The notes: generated by a model not told the origin, from the letters alone. A DNA stretch of 64,000 nucleotides from Mesorhizobium sp. PAMC28654 (GCF_020616515.1 NZ_CP085135.1:2480001-2544000); one strand, 5' to 3'. Numbered from the stretch's first letter, positions 9,172-18,316 are shown. Program-made: numbers and translations.

Positions 9172-10326
9172 CTACACCGTCGCGGCGCCGCCTTCGGAAA
9201 CCTTGCGCGGGCTGTTGTCGCGCAAGGGCGCCAGGGTGCAGTGCCGGGCGAAGGCGTCGTCGGGCAGGCGCCGCACGGCATGCCGTGGCGCGGACGACAG
9301 CAAATCGGCGATGCGCTGGTGCGACCGGGCCAGCGTCGCCTCGGCGACAGAGCCGTCGCGCACGCCGGCCAGGATGTGATCGGTCATGCGCAGGATCAGC
9401 GAGGTGTCGGCCCAATAGGCGCACATGCAAAGCAGGTCGCAGCCGGCATTGGCGAGCTTGATCGACGTTTCCGGTCGGTCGAGCATCGACGAGATCGCCG
9501 CCATGCCGAGATCGTCGGACACAACCACGCCCTTGAAGCCGAGTTCGCCGCGCAGGATGTCCTGCAGCATGACCTTCGACATCGTCGCCGGCGTGCCGGG
9601 ATCGATGTGGGGAAAGACGATGTGGGCGGTCATGATCATGCGCGCCTCGGCGTCCGCCATATCACGGAACGGCGCCAGTTCCCGGTTGCGGAAGGTCGCT
9701 GCATCGATGTCGACTACGGGAAGGCCGTAATGCGAATCGACGCTGGTGTCGCCGTGGCCGGGGAAGTGTTTTGGGCAGCCGAGAACGCCCTCGGCCTGCA
9801 TCGCCTGCAGGAATGGCCGCGCCGCGGCGGTCACGTCCGATGGCGTCGCGCCGAAAGCGCGCTGGCCGATGACCGGATTGTCGGCATTGGAATTGACGTC
9901 GAGCACTGGAGCAAAGTTGACGTTGAAGCCGAGCGAAGCCAGCTCTATCCCCATCGCCCGGCCGACATCGGCGGCCTGTTCCTTCCAGCGCCTTGCATAG
10001 GCGAAGGGCGTGATCGGCGCCGGCGGCCTCAACACGCCACCGCCCTCGTGATCGATGCAGAACAGGACCTCTTCGCGTCCGATATGTTCGCGGATATCGA
10101 CCATGAGCTTGCGATGCGTTGCCAGCCAATCGTCATAGGGCGCGTCGGCGAGGAAATTGGCACGGAAGAAGACAACTCCGGCCGGCTTGAGCAACGACAG
10201 CAACCGCTTGTCGTGGTCGCCGAGCACATGTCCCGGCTGCAAGCCGATCAGAAAACGATGTCCGAGAGAGGCAGCACCTCGACCTAGATCAAAAGACAAA
10301 TCCATTCGTGGCCCCGTTCGCGCCAT
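9172..10326 (-). CDS. glycoside hydrolase family 3 protein (beta-N-acetylhexosaminidase-like)
   Basis: NagZ-type GH3 catalytic domain of 384 aa, cytosolic (no signal peptide). The family motif KHFPGHGDTSVDSHYGLPVV carries the Asp-His general acid dyad, and the nucleophile aspartate is in FKGVVVSDDLGMAA. The substrate loop reads IDHEGGGVLR instead of the commoner IDQEGGRVQR, so specificity may differ from housekeeping NagZ. Start could be the ATG at 10326 (AAGGAG close upstream) or at 10305. It is read in the same direction as the lactonase-like gene upstream. A role in hydrolysing imported N-acetylhexosamine or another beta-glycoside is possible. Confidence 0.87.
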   Translation of the reverse strand: MARTGPRMDLSFDLGRGAASLGHRFLIGLQPGHVLGDHDKRLLSLLKPAGVVFFRANFLADAPYDDWLATHRKLMVDIREHIGREEVLFCIDHEGGGVLRPPAPITPFAYARRWKEQAADVGRAMGIELASLGFNVNFAPVLDVNSNADNPVIGQRAFGATPSDVTAAARPFLQAMQAEGVLGCPKHFPGHGDTSVDSHYGLPVVDIDAATFRNRELAPFRDMADAEARMIMTAHIVFPHIDPGTPATMSKVMLQDILRGELGFKGVVVSDDLGMAAISSMLDRPETSIKLANAGCDLLCMCAYWADTSLILRMTDHILAGVRDGSVAEATLARSHQRIADLLSSAPRHAVRRLPDDAFARHCTLAPLRDNSPRKVSEGGAATV

Positions 10327-10456
10327 TGCTCCTTGCGGCCGCGACCGCGACCGCGACCGTCTTGTGACAGATTCGACAGGTGTTTGCCCATGGCCGAAAT
10401 CCGTTCGAAGGCGGCACTTGCGACGATGACGTCGGCATCGAGAGCATCGCGTCCGA

Positions 10457-11554
10457 TCAGCGCACGATCTTCACGCACATCGGCGTGCCGATCCAGATCG
10501 AGCGTCCGGTGTCGGTCAACCGGCCGCTGCCGGCATCGCGCTCGAAAATCGAGATGCGGTCGGCGTTTTGGTTGGCCGAGAAAAGGTGGCCGCCTGAAGG
10601 CGTCAGGGCCAGGTTGCGCGGCGTGGCGCCGCCGCAGGGAACATAGCCCACCAGGCTCAACGCGCCGGTCTCTTGGTCGACGGCCATGATGACGATGCTG
10701 TCGTGGCCGCGGTTGGAGCCGTAGACGAAACGACCATCCGGCGAAATCTGGATGTCGGCGCAGTGGTTGCTGTCGCGCGCCTCGGCGGGCACCGCCGGCT
10801 TGGCATCGATCAACGACAGCTTGCCCGTGGCTTCGTCCAGCGCCATCGACACGATGGTCGAGTCCAGCTCGTTCATGACAAGGACAAAGCGCCCATTCGG
10901 GTGCAAGGCCAGATGACGTGGCCCGGCACCTGGCGGCAAGGCGGATTCGGCCAATTTCGTGAGCGTGCCGTCAGCTTCGATCCGGTAGGACACCAGCCTG
11001 TCGATGCCGAGATCGGCGACAATGGCCACGCCGCCGGCCACCGTCTCCGTCACGCTGTGGGCATGCGAGCGTTCCTGCCGCGCCGCATTCGGGCCGGTGC
11101 CGGTATGCGAAACGCTCGCCAGCGGCGCCGACAACGCGCCGTTCTGCTCGAAACCATAGACCGCCACGGCACGGTCCGGGCCGCCCTCCCCCATGCCGTA
11201 ATTGGCGACCAGCAGTTTCGTCCCGTCGCGGGTGATCGTGTTGTGGGCGGTGATGCTGCCAAGCGACGGCTGCTTGTTCAGATAGCTCAGCGCGCCCGAG
11301 GCCCGATCGAAGCCATAGGCCGATACGGTTCCCTCGCGCCAGGTGAACACTTCCGAATTGGCATAGATGCGCGAGCCGTCCGGCGTCACCGACAGGAATG
11401 TCGGGTTGTCGACGTCATTGGTCTCGGCCAGCTTTCGCGTTTCCAGCGTCGCTTCATCAAAGCTGTAGACGCCAAGACCAACGCCGCGCGCGCCCTGAAA
11501 ATACGGTGCTTCGCGGTTCAGGCTGCCGACGAAGACCAGACAAGCATTCTGCAT
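10457..11554 (-). CDS. lactonase-family seven-bladed beta-propeller protein
   Basis: 365-aa protein of the cytoplasmic 6-phosphogluconolactonase/3-carboxymuconate cyclase family (YbhE/Pgl-like). Repeated blade motifs are visible (FLSVTPDGSRIYANS; HLALHPNGRFVLVMNEL; DIQISPDGRFVYGSNRG; NLALTPSGGHLFSANQN). There is no signal peptide. It would open a sugar lactone to its acid. The gene precedes the GH3 gene, separated by 130 bp that contain three GCGACC hexamers (10341-10358) and no gene. The true substrate is unknown, since this family is broad. Confidence 0.85.
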   Translation of the reverse strand: MQNACLVFVGSLNREAPYFQGARGVGLGVYSFDEATLETRKLAETNDVDNPTFLSVTPDGSRIYANSEVFTWREGTVSAYGFDRASGALSYLNKQPSLGSITAHNTITRDGTKLLVANYGMGEGGPDRAVAVYGFEQNGALSAPLASVSHTGTGPNAARQERSHAHSVTETVAGGVAIVADLGIDRLVSYRIEADGTLTKLAESALPPGAGPRHLALHPNGRFVLVMNELDSTIVSMALDEATGKLSLIDAKPAVPAEARDSNHCADIQISPDGRFVYGSNRGHDSIVIMAVDQETGALSLVGYVPCGGATPRNLALTPSGGHLFSANQNADRISIFERDAGSGRLTDTGRSIWIGTPMCVKIVR

Positions 11555-11637
11555 GATTTCCTCCCCTGTTCCGTTGGCGCATGGGCGCCCGGAACGGCCA
11601 AAATTTCGCCGAGACTCGCTTGCAACGCAACCCCATA

Positions 11638-11656
11638 TGTGAAAATACTATTTACA
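11638..11656. promoter_or_regulatory. operator-like dyad in the divergent promoter region
   Basis: In the gap between the lactonase-like gene and the MaoC/CoA-transferase operon, AAATA-C-TATTT forms an exact dyad at 11643-11653, with flanking TGT/ACA bases extending it to 19 bp with two mismatches. It is AT-rich in a GC-rich region and lies about 20 bp before a strong Shine-Dalgarno site, as expected for a regulator site overlapping a promoter. The regulator is not identifiable. Confidence 0.35.
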
Positions 11657-11682
11657 AAAGAAGATTGACGGGAGGAGACGTC

Positions 11683-11757
11683 GTGTATTTAGACGCTTTC
11701 ATGCGTGTCCGGACCGCTGGGCTGCGCCTCGCGCAAGAGTGGCGGAGCCGGCCATGA
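11683..11757 (+). CDS. possible 24-codon leader ORF before the MaoC gene
   Basis: A GTG preceded by GGAGGAG with 5-nt spacing opens a 24-residue frame ([20 protein letters not shown] then RSRP) whose TGA overlaps the ATG of the MaoC gene by two bases. The ribosome site is stronger than that of the next gene, so the small frame could couple translation or be a leader peptide. It has no recognisable domain and may be fortuitous. Confidence 0.3.
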   Translation: MYLDAFMRVRTAGLRLAQEWRSRP

Positions 11758-12305
11758 GCGATTTCGCGCCTACCGTCGGCGTTGCCTCGACGCATCCCGC
11801 CAACATGCCGAAGGATCATGCCGATCTTCCCGTCTGGAACGCGGAGAACTGGTTCTATGAGGACTGGCCGGTCGGGCAGAAGATCCGCTCCCTGCGCCGC
11901 ACCATGGCGGAAGGCGACAGCCACCTTTTCAACACGCTGGTGCTCGACATCCACCCTTACGTGCAAGACCAGATGTTTGCCGAAACGGAAGGCATTTTCG
12001 GCAAGCGGCTGATCGCCGGCGCTTTTGTGTTCTCGGCCGGCCTGGGGCTCGTCGCCACCAATTGCGTCAACGCCTTTTCCTACGGCTACGACAAGCTACG
12101 CTTCATAAAGCCTGTCTTCATTGGTGACACGATCTATTCGATCCGCTCCAACCTCGACAAGAAGCCTCGCTACAAGGAGATGGGGCTGATCCGCGCCAGT
12201 TACGAAGTGTTCAAGGGCGAAGGCGAGCTCGTTCTCTATTGCGAGCATCTGCAGACGGTGAAGTACCGTAACCCCGCCGATTTCGTCGGCAAGACGGAGA
12301 AATGA
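11754..12305 (+). CDS. MaoC-like (R)-specific hydratase/dehydratase
   Basis: Hot-dog-fold protein of 183 aa. The motif [22 protein letters not shown] corresponds to the MaoC region that normally reads G.R.IAHG...SLA, and [21 protein letters not shown] is the conserved closing segment. Family members hydrate or dehydrate acyl-CoA thioesters. GGAG lies 6 nt before the ATG at 11754. It overlaps the CoA-transferase gene by 4 bp (ATGA), so CoA activation followed by hydration or dehydration is the simplest reading. A paralogue lies at 28002. Confidence 0.82.
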   Translation: MSDFAPTVGVASTHPANMPKDHADLPVWNAENWFYEDWPVGQKIRSLRRTMAEGDSHLFNTLVLDIHPYVQDQMFAETEGIFGKRLIAGAFVFSAGLGLVATNCVNAFSYGYDKLRFIKPVFIGDTIYSIRSNLDKKPRYKEMGLIRASYEVFKGEGELVLYCEHLQTVKYRNPADFVGKTEK

Positions 12306-13468
12306 TGATGCCGGCAGCAGCCGAATTGCCGCTTGCCGGTCTCGTCGTCGTCGACATGAGTCAGTTCCTGTCCGGGCCTTACTGCTCGCTCAGGCTGCTC
12401 GATCTCGGCGCCCGCGTCATCAAGATCGAGCGGCCGGATGGCGGCGACCTGTCGCGCCGGCTCTATCTCAGCGACACCGAGATCGGCGGCGATTCCACCA
12501 TCTTCCATGCCATCAACCGGGCCAAGGAGAGTCTTGCCATCGACCTCAAGAACGAGGCCGATCTCAAGGCGCTGCGCGCGTTGCTGACCAAGGCCGATGT
12601 GCTGATCCAGAATTTCAGGCCGGGTGTCATCGAGCGGCTGGGCCTCGACTACGAGGCTGTCCGCAAGATCAATCCGCGGCTCGTCTACGCCTCCATCAGC
12701 GGCTATGGCGAGGACGGTCCGTGGGTCAAGCGTCCCGGCCAGGACCTGCTGGCGCAGTCGCGGTCCGGGGTGATGTGGCTGAACGGCGACGAGGACCAGG
12801 GTCCGGTGCCGTTCGGCCTTGCCATCGGTGACATGCTGGCTGGTGCCGCCTGCGCGCAAGGCATCCTGGCAGCACTTGTGCGGCGCGGCATCACCGGCCA
12901 GGGCAGCCATATCGAAACCAGCCTGCTCGAAGCGCTGGTCGACTTCCAGTTCGAGGTACTGACCACCCATCTCAACGATGGCCGCCGCTTGCCCAGGCGA
13001 TCCAACTTCCGCAGCGCGCATGCCTATCTGTCGGCACCCTATGGCGTCTATCCGGCCAAGGACGGTTACCTCGCCATCGCCATGACGCCGATCCCCAAGC
13101 TTGCCGATCTGCTGTCGCTTAGCGAATTGGCGCCCTATCGCGACAGACCGGCTTCGTGGTTCACCGCGCGCGATGACATCAAGGCGATCATCGCCAAGAG
13201 GATCGCCACCAAGACGATCGACGAATGGCTGGCCATCCTAGAGCCCGCCGACATCTGGTGCGCCAAGGTGCTGACCTGGCCGGAAATGCTGGCAAGCGAA
13301 GGGTTCCAGTCGCTGGACATGCTGCAGACGGTGACGCGCGAGGACAACGTATCGATCCTCACCACCAGTTCGCCGCTCAGGGTCGACGGCGTCCGTGCGA
13401 AGGTGGACCGGGCAGCGCCGCGCATTGGCGAGCACAGTGCGAGGATACGCGAGGAATTCGGTCTGTGA
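12302..13468 (+). CDS. CoA transferase, CaiB/BaiF family (class III)
   Basis: 388-aa family III CoA transferase that would move CoA between carboxylic acids. The conserved N-terminal pattern is present ([31 protein letters not shown], then [13 protein letters not shown] ESLAIDLKN and [17 protein letters not shown]). The catalytic aspartate typical of the family is expected in [18 protein letters not shown]. Three in-frame ATGs begin at 12302, and the first overlaps the MaoC stop. It is in an operon with a MaoC hydratase and a sugar-type ABC importer, an unusual pairing since CoA transferases act on acids rather than free sugars. Confidence 0.9.
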   Translation: MMMPAAAELPLAGLVVVDMSQFLSGPYCSLRLLDLGARVIKIERPDGGDLSRRLYLSDTEIGGDSTIFHAINRAKESLAIDLKNEADLKALRALLTKADVLIQNFRPGVIERLGLDYEAVRKINPRLVYASISGYGEDGPWVKRPGQDLLAQSRSGVMWLNGDEDQGPVPFGLAIGDMLAGAACAQGILAALVRRGITGQGSHIETSLLEALVDFQFEVLTTHLNDGRRLPRRSNFRSAHAYLSAPYGVYPAKDGYLAIAMTPIPKLADLLSLSELAPYRDRPASWFTARDDIKAIIAKRIATKTIDEWLAILEPADIWCAKVLTWPEMLASEGFQSLDMLQTVTREDNVSILTTSSPLRVDGVRAKVDRAAPRIGEHSARIREEFGL

Positions 13469-14634
13469 GCGTGCGCACCCTCAAGGGCATGACCTGGAGC
13501 CACCCGCGTGGCTACGATCCGATGGTCGCCTGCTCGTCCCTGTGGGAGCAGAAGACCGGCGTTGCCATAGAATGGGACAAGCGCTCGCTGCAGGATTTCG
13601 AATCCTTTCCCGTCGAGGAACTGGCGCGCGCCTACGATTTGATCGTCATCGACCATCCGCATGTCGGCCAGATCACCGCCGAGCATTGCCTGGCGCCACT
13701 TGATGTTTCCGGCCGGGAAGCGGACCGCGCGGCGCTCAAGGACGGCAGCCTTGGCCAGTCCTATCCGAGCTACACATGGCAAGGTCACCAATGGGCATTT
13801 CCGATCGACGCGGCCAGCCAGGTGCAGGCGTGGCGACCGGATTGGCTCGATGCGGCGCCAACGCGCTGGTCCGAGGTGCTCGACCTGGCGCGGCGAGGAC
13901 ATGTCCTGTTGCCGCTCAGGCCGCCGCATTCGCTGATGACGCTCTACACGCTGGCCGGCAATCTCGGGAAGCCGTGTGCGACCGATGCGTCCCGCGACCT
14001 CATCGACCTCGCGACCGGCAAGCAGGTTTTCGAGATGATGCGAGAGATCGCCGATGTCATTGACCCGGCCTGCCTTGGCATGGACCCGATCGCCGTTTCC
14101 GAGGATATGGCCGCGTCCGGCTCGCGAACATTGTGCGCGCCACTGATCTATGGCTATGTTTCCTACGCCATCGCCGGTTTCCGGCCTGCCCCCCTCGCCT
14201 TCGCGAATATCCCGGCCGCCCGCGATGCGGGCCCCGTCGGCTCGGCGCTGGGTGGCACCGGCATTGCCGTCTCGGCCTTTTCAGGGGCGAAGCATGCGGC
14301 GATCGACTTCGCCTACTGGATCGCCAGCGACGACGTGCAGCGCGGCCCCTATGCTGCAGCGGGCGGCCAGCCCGGCCACGCTTCAGCCTGGGAAGACCAA
14401 GCGGTCAATGCAGCGACCGGCAATTTCTACAAGGCGACGCGCGCCACGCTCGACGGCGCATGGGTCAGGCCACGTCACGATGGCTACATGGCGTTCCAGC
14501 AGAACGCGTCCGATCGTATCAATCTCGGCCTGGTCGAGCGGCACGCCGCCGCTCCCGTCATTGCCGATCTCAATCGCCTGTTTCGGGACAGTTTCCCGGC
14601 GCGGGTGTCCGGCGCTGCCGGTGGAGGAGCCTGA
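13465..14634 (+). CDS. extracellular solute-binding-like protein without signal peptide
   Basis: 389-aa protein that resembles family 1 solute-binding proteins (LIVIDHPHVGQITAEHCLAPLD; WAFPIDAASQVQAWRPDWL; ASDDVQRGPYAAAGGQPGH). It has no signal peptide: the GTG start (GTGA overlap with the CoA-transferase stop) leads into charged sequence ([19 protein letters not shown]), and the frame upstream is not hydrophobic either. It is therefore predicted to stay in the cytoplasm. A separate exported receptor follows at 14658. It may be a cytosolic ligand sensor, carrier or enzyme built on the binding-protein fold. The function is unknown. Confidence 0.75.
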   Translation: MSVRTLKGMTWSHPRGYDPMVACSSLWEQKTGVAIEWDKRSLQDFESFPVEELARAYDLIVIDHPHVGQITAEHCLAPLDVSGREADRAALKDGSLGQSYPSYTWQGHQWAFPIDAASQVQAWRPDWLDAAPTRWSEVLDLARRGHVLLPLRPPHSLMTLYTLAGNLGKPCATDASRDLIDLATGKQVFEMMREIADVIDPACLGMDPIAVSEDMAASGSRTLCAPLIYGYVSYAIAGFRPAPLAFANIPAARDAGPVGSALGGTGIAVSAFSGAKHAAIDFAYWIASDDVQRGPYAAAGGQPGHASAWEDQAVNAATGNFYKATRATLDGAWVRPRHDGYMAFQQNASDRINLGLVERHAAAPVIADLNRLFRDSFPARVSGAAGGGA

Positions 14635-14657
14635 AACAACTAGAACGGAGGAGAACA

Positions 14658-15845
14658 ATGAAAAACATGATCCGCGGCCTTCTGGCCGCAACCGCCTTTG
14701 TATCGACCGCAACCGTTGCCTATGCCGAGGATGTGCAGGGCGTGATCGCGGGACTGCCGACTGAACTGAAGGCGCAGTATGACGGCGCGCCGCAGAAAAT
14801 CCTGCCCTCGGCCTGGGACAATTTCACGCCGCCGCCGAAGCCGTGGAAATGGTGCCATTCAGAATCCTACCAGGGCAATCCTTGGCGGGTCACTGTAACC
14901 AAGGAACTGAAGCGGCTTGTCGACGGACTGATCGCCGACGGCACCGTGTCCAGTTTCGAAGTGTCGGATTCCAACAACGACGCCAGCCAGCAGATCAACC
15001 AGATCCGCGCCTTCATCGACAAGAAGTGCTCGATCATCACCTCGATCCCCGGCTCGGCGACAGCACTGGATGACGCCATCGATGCCGCCGCCAAGGCCGG
15101 CATTCCCTTCCTGACCGCCGCCGGATCGGTCACCAGCCCGAACGCCATCAATGTCGATTCCAACTATGCGCGCTGGGGCTATGACATGATGACGGCGATC
15201 GGCAAGGCCGACCCGAACGGCGCCAGCATCCTTTTGGTCGAGGGCATTGCCGGTCACCCGATCGTGGTGCAGGAACGGCAGGGCGCCGACAAGGCGCTGG
15301 CCGAAAATCCCAAGCTGAAGATCGCGCGCAACGTCAACGGCAACTGGACGGCAAACGTCACCAAGACCGTGGTGCTGCAGGCGATCGCCACCAATCCGGC
15401 GCCGATCGATGCGGTGTGGACGACAGGCAGCGAAAGCCGCGTCGTCGCGGAAGCGTTCGCGCAGGCCGGAAGGCCTGCTCCGCTGATCACCGGTTCGATC
15501 ACCGGCGATGCGCTGGGCTACTGGAAGGCCAATCCCGAGAAGTACCGCTTCGAAGGCCATGCGGTGCTGCCGCACTGGACCGCAGAGACGCTGTTTCGCA
15601 TCGGCGTGCGCATGCTCGATGGCCAGAAGCCCAAGCTGAACACGCTGCTGATCCCTATCCCGCCGGTTCACAGCGCGGACCTTGGCGCCTGGTACAAGGA
15701 CTGCATGACGCCGGACGCGGTTTCGATCTTCCCGGTCCCGCCAAAGGACCCGATGCCGGAGGAATGGCTGAACGCCTATTTCGCCAATCCGGCGCCGACC
15801 CAGGGCTGGGATTATTCGAAGGTGCCGGACGCCTGCGCCAAGTAA
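14658..15845 (+). CDS. sugar-type ABC transporter substrate-binding protein (RbsB-like)
   Basis: 395-aa periplasmic binding protein of the ribose/autoinducer family. The signal peptide is MKNMIRGLLAATAFVSTATV with cleavage after AYA. The mature part has IDKKCSIITSIPGSATALDDAIDAAAKAGIPFLTAAG and the DAVWTTGSESRVVAEAFAQAG segment typical of this fold. GGAGGAG lies 4 nt before the ATG. It heads the transport part of the operon (two half-ATPases and two permeases follow). Only the acid-activating genes upstream hint at the ligand. Confidence 0.9.
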   Translation: MKNMIRGLLAATAFVSTATVAYAEDVQGVIAGLPTELKAQYDGAPQKILPSAWDNFTPPPKPWKWCHSESYQGNPWRVTVTKELKRLVDGLIADGTVSSFEVSDSNNDASQQINQIRAFIDKKCSIITSIPGSATALDDAIDAAAKAGIPFLTAAGSVTSPNAINVDSNYARWGYDMMTAIGKADPNGASILLVEGIAGHPIVVQERQGADKALAENPKLKIARNVNGNWTANVTKTVVLQAIATNPAPIDAVWTTGSESRVVAEAFAQAGRPAPLITGSITGDALGYWKANPEKYRFEGHAVLPHWTAETLFRIGVRMLDGQKPKLNTLLIPIPPVHSADLGAWYKDCMTPDAVSIFPVPPKDPMPEEWLNAYFANPAPTQGWDYSKVPDACAK

Positions 15846-15851
15846 TATCTT

Positions 15852-15885
15852 GAAGGCCGGCGCCGCACGCGCGGCGCCGGCCTTC
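15852..15885 (+). terminator. perfect 15-bp intra-operon stem-loop after the binding-protein gene
   Basis: Arms GAAGGCCGGCGCCGC and GCGGCGCCGGCCTTC with a 4-nt loop, 6 bp after the stop codon and 17 bp before the ATPase gene. It lacks a U-tract. Its place between receptor and transporter genes suggests 3'-end protection of the receptor mRNA or partial termination. Confidence 0.6.
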
Positions 15886-15902
15886 CTCATCAGGAACCCG
15901 CC

Positions 15903-16640
15903 ATGCTGGAAGTCCAGGATGTCTCGAAACGCTATGGCGAAACGGTTGCGCTGGCGAATGCCTCGATCGCGTTTCGCGCCGGTACGATCCACACCATCCT
16001 CGGCGAGAACGGCTCGGGCAAGAGCACTCTTGTCAAGCTGCTTTCCGGGATCGTTCAGCCGGACGGCGGTGCCATCCGGCTCGATGGAACGCCCTTTTCC
16101 GGCTTTGGACCGGCTGCCTTCCAGGCAGCCGGGTTTGCCACAGTATTCCAGGAAGTGCTGATCGCACCCGACCGCTCAGTCACCGACAACATCCTGCTTG
16201 GGCTCGATGGCCTGCTCAAACGCGCGGTGCCCCGAGGCGAGCGAAAGCAGCGCGCGCAAGCCGTACTGAAACAGTTCGCGGTGACCGAGATCCCGCTTGA
16301 TTATCCGGCCGGACAATTGCCGCTTGCGGTCCAGCAACTGGTTGTTCTTGCCCGCGCGGTGGTTCGCACTCCACGCATTCTCATTCTCGACGAGGTGACG
16401 GCCGCGCTCGACTTTGCTGACCGCGAGGCGGTTTTCGCCATGATGCGCAAGCTTGCCTCGGAAGGCTGCCTGATCCTGTTCATCACCCATCGCATGGACG
16501 AGGTGATGGCGCTTTCAGACCGGATTTCCGTACTGCGCGGCGGCAATGTGGTGGCAACGGAAGAGCGCGGCGCGTCCACCGCTTCCGAGTTGCTCAAGGC
16601 GATGGCGCCGCGCACCGCGGCGGAGCTCACGCATGGCTGA
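15903..16640 (+). CDS. sugar ABC transporter ATP-binding protein, first half (split RbsA)
   Basis: 245-aa single ABC domain equal to the N-terminal half of RbsA/MglA-type ATPases. Walker A is GENGSGKST, Walker B is ILILDEVTAALD and the switch histidine is in ILFITHRMDE. The signature region reads AGQLPLAVQQLVVLARAV instead of LSVGQQQMVEIAKAL, so the usual LSxGxQ is weak. The protein ends just where the linker to the second domain would begin. The next gene overlaps by 8 bp and encodes the second half. Confidence 0.88.
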   Translation: MLEVQDVSKRYGETVALANASIAFRAGTIHTILGENGSGKSTLVKLLSGIVQPDGGAIRLDGTPFSGFGPAAFQAAGFATVFQEVLIAPDRSVTDNILLGLDGLLKRAVPRGERKQRAQAVLKQFAVTEIPLDYPAGQLPLAVQQLVVLARAVVRTPRILILDEVTAALDFADREAVFAMMRKLASEGCLILFITHRMDEVMALSDRISVLRGGNVVATEERGASTASELLKAMAPRTAAELTHG

Positions 16641-17376
16641 GCTGACCGCCCTTTCGGTGCGCGGCCTGGTCATCGCGCCCGGCGCCGCCCCCGTGACACA
16701 GACGATGGCACCCGGCGAGATCGTCGGCCTTGCCGGTCTCGACGGCCATGGACAGGAGCGGTTCCTGAAAGCGCTGGCTGGCCTGGAGAAACCTGCCAGT
16801 GGCGATGTGATCATCGACACGCCGGGAGGGTCGCGCGCCGTCACCAGTTTTCGCAAAGCGGTCGCCAGCGGCATTGCCTATTTGCCGCGCGACCGGCGCG
16901 CCACCGGCATCTTTCCGACCCAGTCGGTGCTGGACAATTTCGCCGTCTCGACGCTGTCGCGTGACATGCGTTTCGGCTTGCTGAATTTTTCACGGCGCCG
17001 GCAGCGCTATGAAGCGTATCGCGAAAAGCTCTCCATCGTCGCGCCACGGCCGGACGCCGCGATCACCACGCTTTCAGGCGGCAACCAGCAGAAGGTTCTG
17101 TTGGCCCGGGCGCTGGCGCTGGAGCCGGCTTTCCTGCTGCTCAACGACCCGACGCGCGGCGTCGACGTGGCGACGCGGCATATCCTTTACGACGTATTCC
17201 GGGGGCTGGCCGCCGACGGCATGTCGCTGGTCATCCTGTCGAGCGAGATCGAGGAAATCCTGCTGCTGTGCCATCGCGTCCTGGTTTTCCGTGAACAGCA
17301 GGTGGCGGCTGAAATCACCGGAGAGCAGATGAACAGCAACGCCGTGATCGCCGCCATGTTCGGACGCGCGGCATGA
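16633..17376 (+). CDS. sugar ABC transporter ATP-binding protein, second half (split RbsA)
   Basis: 247-aa ABC domain equal to the C-terminal half of RbsA-type ATPases. As in that half, Walker A is degenerate (GLDGHGQERF), while the signature is intact ([15 protein letters not shown]), followed by FLLLNDPTRGVDVATR and VILSSEIEEILLLCHRV. The ATG lies in ATGGCTGA, overlapping the stop of the first half by 8 bp, and the sequence begins directly at the second domain (ALSVRGL). The two halves probably assemble as one heterodimeric ATPase. A frameshift in a once-fused gene is the alternative explanation. Confidence 0.87.
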   Translation: MAELTALSVRGLVIAPGAAPVTQTMAPGEIVGLAGLDGHGQERFLKALAGLEKPASGDVIIDTPGGSRAVTSFRKAVASGIAYLPRDRRATGIFPTQSVLDNFAVSTLSRDMRFGLLNFSRRRQRYEAYREKLSIVAPRPDAAITTLSGGNQQKVLLARALALEPAFLLLNDPTRGVDVATRHILYDVFRGLAADGMSLVILSSEIEEILLLCHRVLVFREQQVAAEITGEQMNSNAVIAAMFGRAA

Positions 17377-18311
17377 TGGGCTCCTGGCGCAAATTGCGCG
17401 GCGCGGGTTTCGCGGTCGTGCTGCTGGTCATTCTGGCGGCGGTCAATCTGCTGCTCAACCCGGCCCGTTTCCACCCTTCAGCCTGGGGCACGCTGATCGG
17501 TCTTGCCGCGCCGCTGATCGGCGCGGCTGTTGCCTCGGCTCCCGTCATCCTCGCCGGACGCGGCGGCGACATTTCCGTCGGACCGCTGATGGGTTTCGTC
17601 AACGCGATCGTCATCCAGATGCTGTTCCTGACGCTAGGCGTCTCTTCGCCGTTGATCATCGTGCCGGCGGCGCTGCTGATCGGTGCGTTGGTCGGGGCCG
17701 CCAACGGCTTCCTGGCCACCGTCGTGCGCATCCAGCCGATCGTCGCGACACTGGGCACCTACCTGATCCTTGCCGGCATAACGCTGACCATCCTGCCGGC
17801 ACCGATCGGCCCAGCCCCGGCATGGCTGAAGGCGATGGCAGGCCCTTGGTCGGCTGTGCCGCTGGCGCTGATCTTCCTGTTCTGGTGGCTGGTGCGGCAG
17901 ACCCCCTACTACGACCAACTGATGGCCGTCGGCAGTGACGATCGCGCCGCCTATACGGCCGGCGTTCCCGTCACCAAGGTCCGTTTCATCGCCTATGTCA
18001 TGACCGGCATGCTCGCCGCTTGCGCGGGCCTGATGCTCACGGCGCTGATCGGCTCGGCCGATCCCAACATCGGACCGACCTACACGCTGATCGCCATCGC
18101 CGCCGTGGCGCTTGGCGGCGTCAGCCTTGCCGGCGGGCGCGGCGGACTTCTGGGCGCCGCGATCGGCGCCATCGACATCTTCCTGCTGCAGAGCGTGCTG
18201 ACCGCTTTCAACGTCTCAACCTATGTGCTGCAGATTGCCTATGGCGTCATCCTCGTCGTGGCCGTCATCATGACGGCGCTGCAGGAACGGCTCTCCGGAC
18301 GGAAAGGCTGA
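17373..18311 (+). CDS. sugar-type ABC transporter permease (RbsC-like)
   Basis: 312-aa integral membrane protein of the ribose/branched-chain permease family, with multiple hydrophobic segments. GRGGDISVGPLMGFVNAIV is the family's conserved GGIDLSVG-like motif, and GGVSLAGGRGGLLGAAIGA is the second conserved loop. It overlaps the ATPase gene by ATGA and is followed 5 bp later by a second permease. This suggests a heterodimeric membrane channel. Confidence 0.9.
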   Translation: MMGSWRKLRGAGFAVVLLVILAAVNLLLNPARFHPSAWGTLIGLAAPLIGAAVASAPVILAGRGGDISVGPLMGFVNAIVIQMLFLTLGVSSPLIIVPAALLIGALVGAANGFLATVVRIQPIVATLGTYLILAGITLTILPAPIGPAPAWLKAMAGPWSAVPLALIFLFWWLVRQTPYYDQLMAVGSDDRAAYTAGVPVTKVRFIAYVMTGMLAACAGLMLTALIGSADPNIGPTYTLIAIAAVALGGVSLAGGRGGLLGAAIGAIDIFLLQSVLTAFNVSTYVLQIAYGVILVVAVIMTALQERLSGRKG

Positions 18312-18316
18312 CAGAC

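Noticed and set aside
8959..10287. A 442-codon plus-strand open frame
   Set aside because: Antisense to the GH3 hydrolase, which has clear catalytic motifs.
10341..10358. Three GCGACC hexamers
   Set aside because: Too short and of low complexity in GC-rich DNA to call a functional repeat.
16546..16640. Split ATPase as a sequencing frameshift
   Set aside because: Not fully excluded, but the clean ATGGCTGA overlap at the linker and an immediate start of the second domain favour a real gene boundary.
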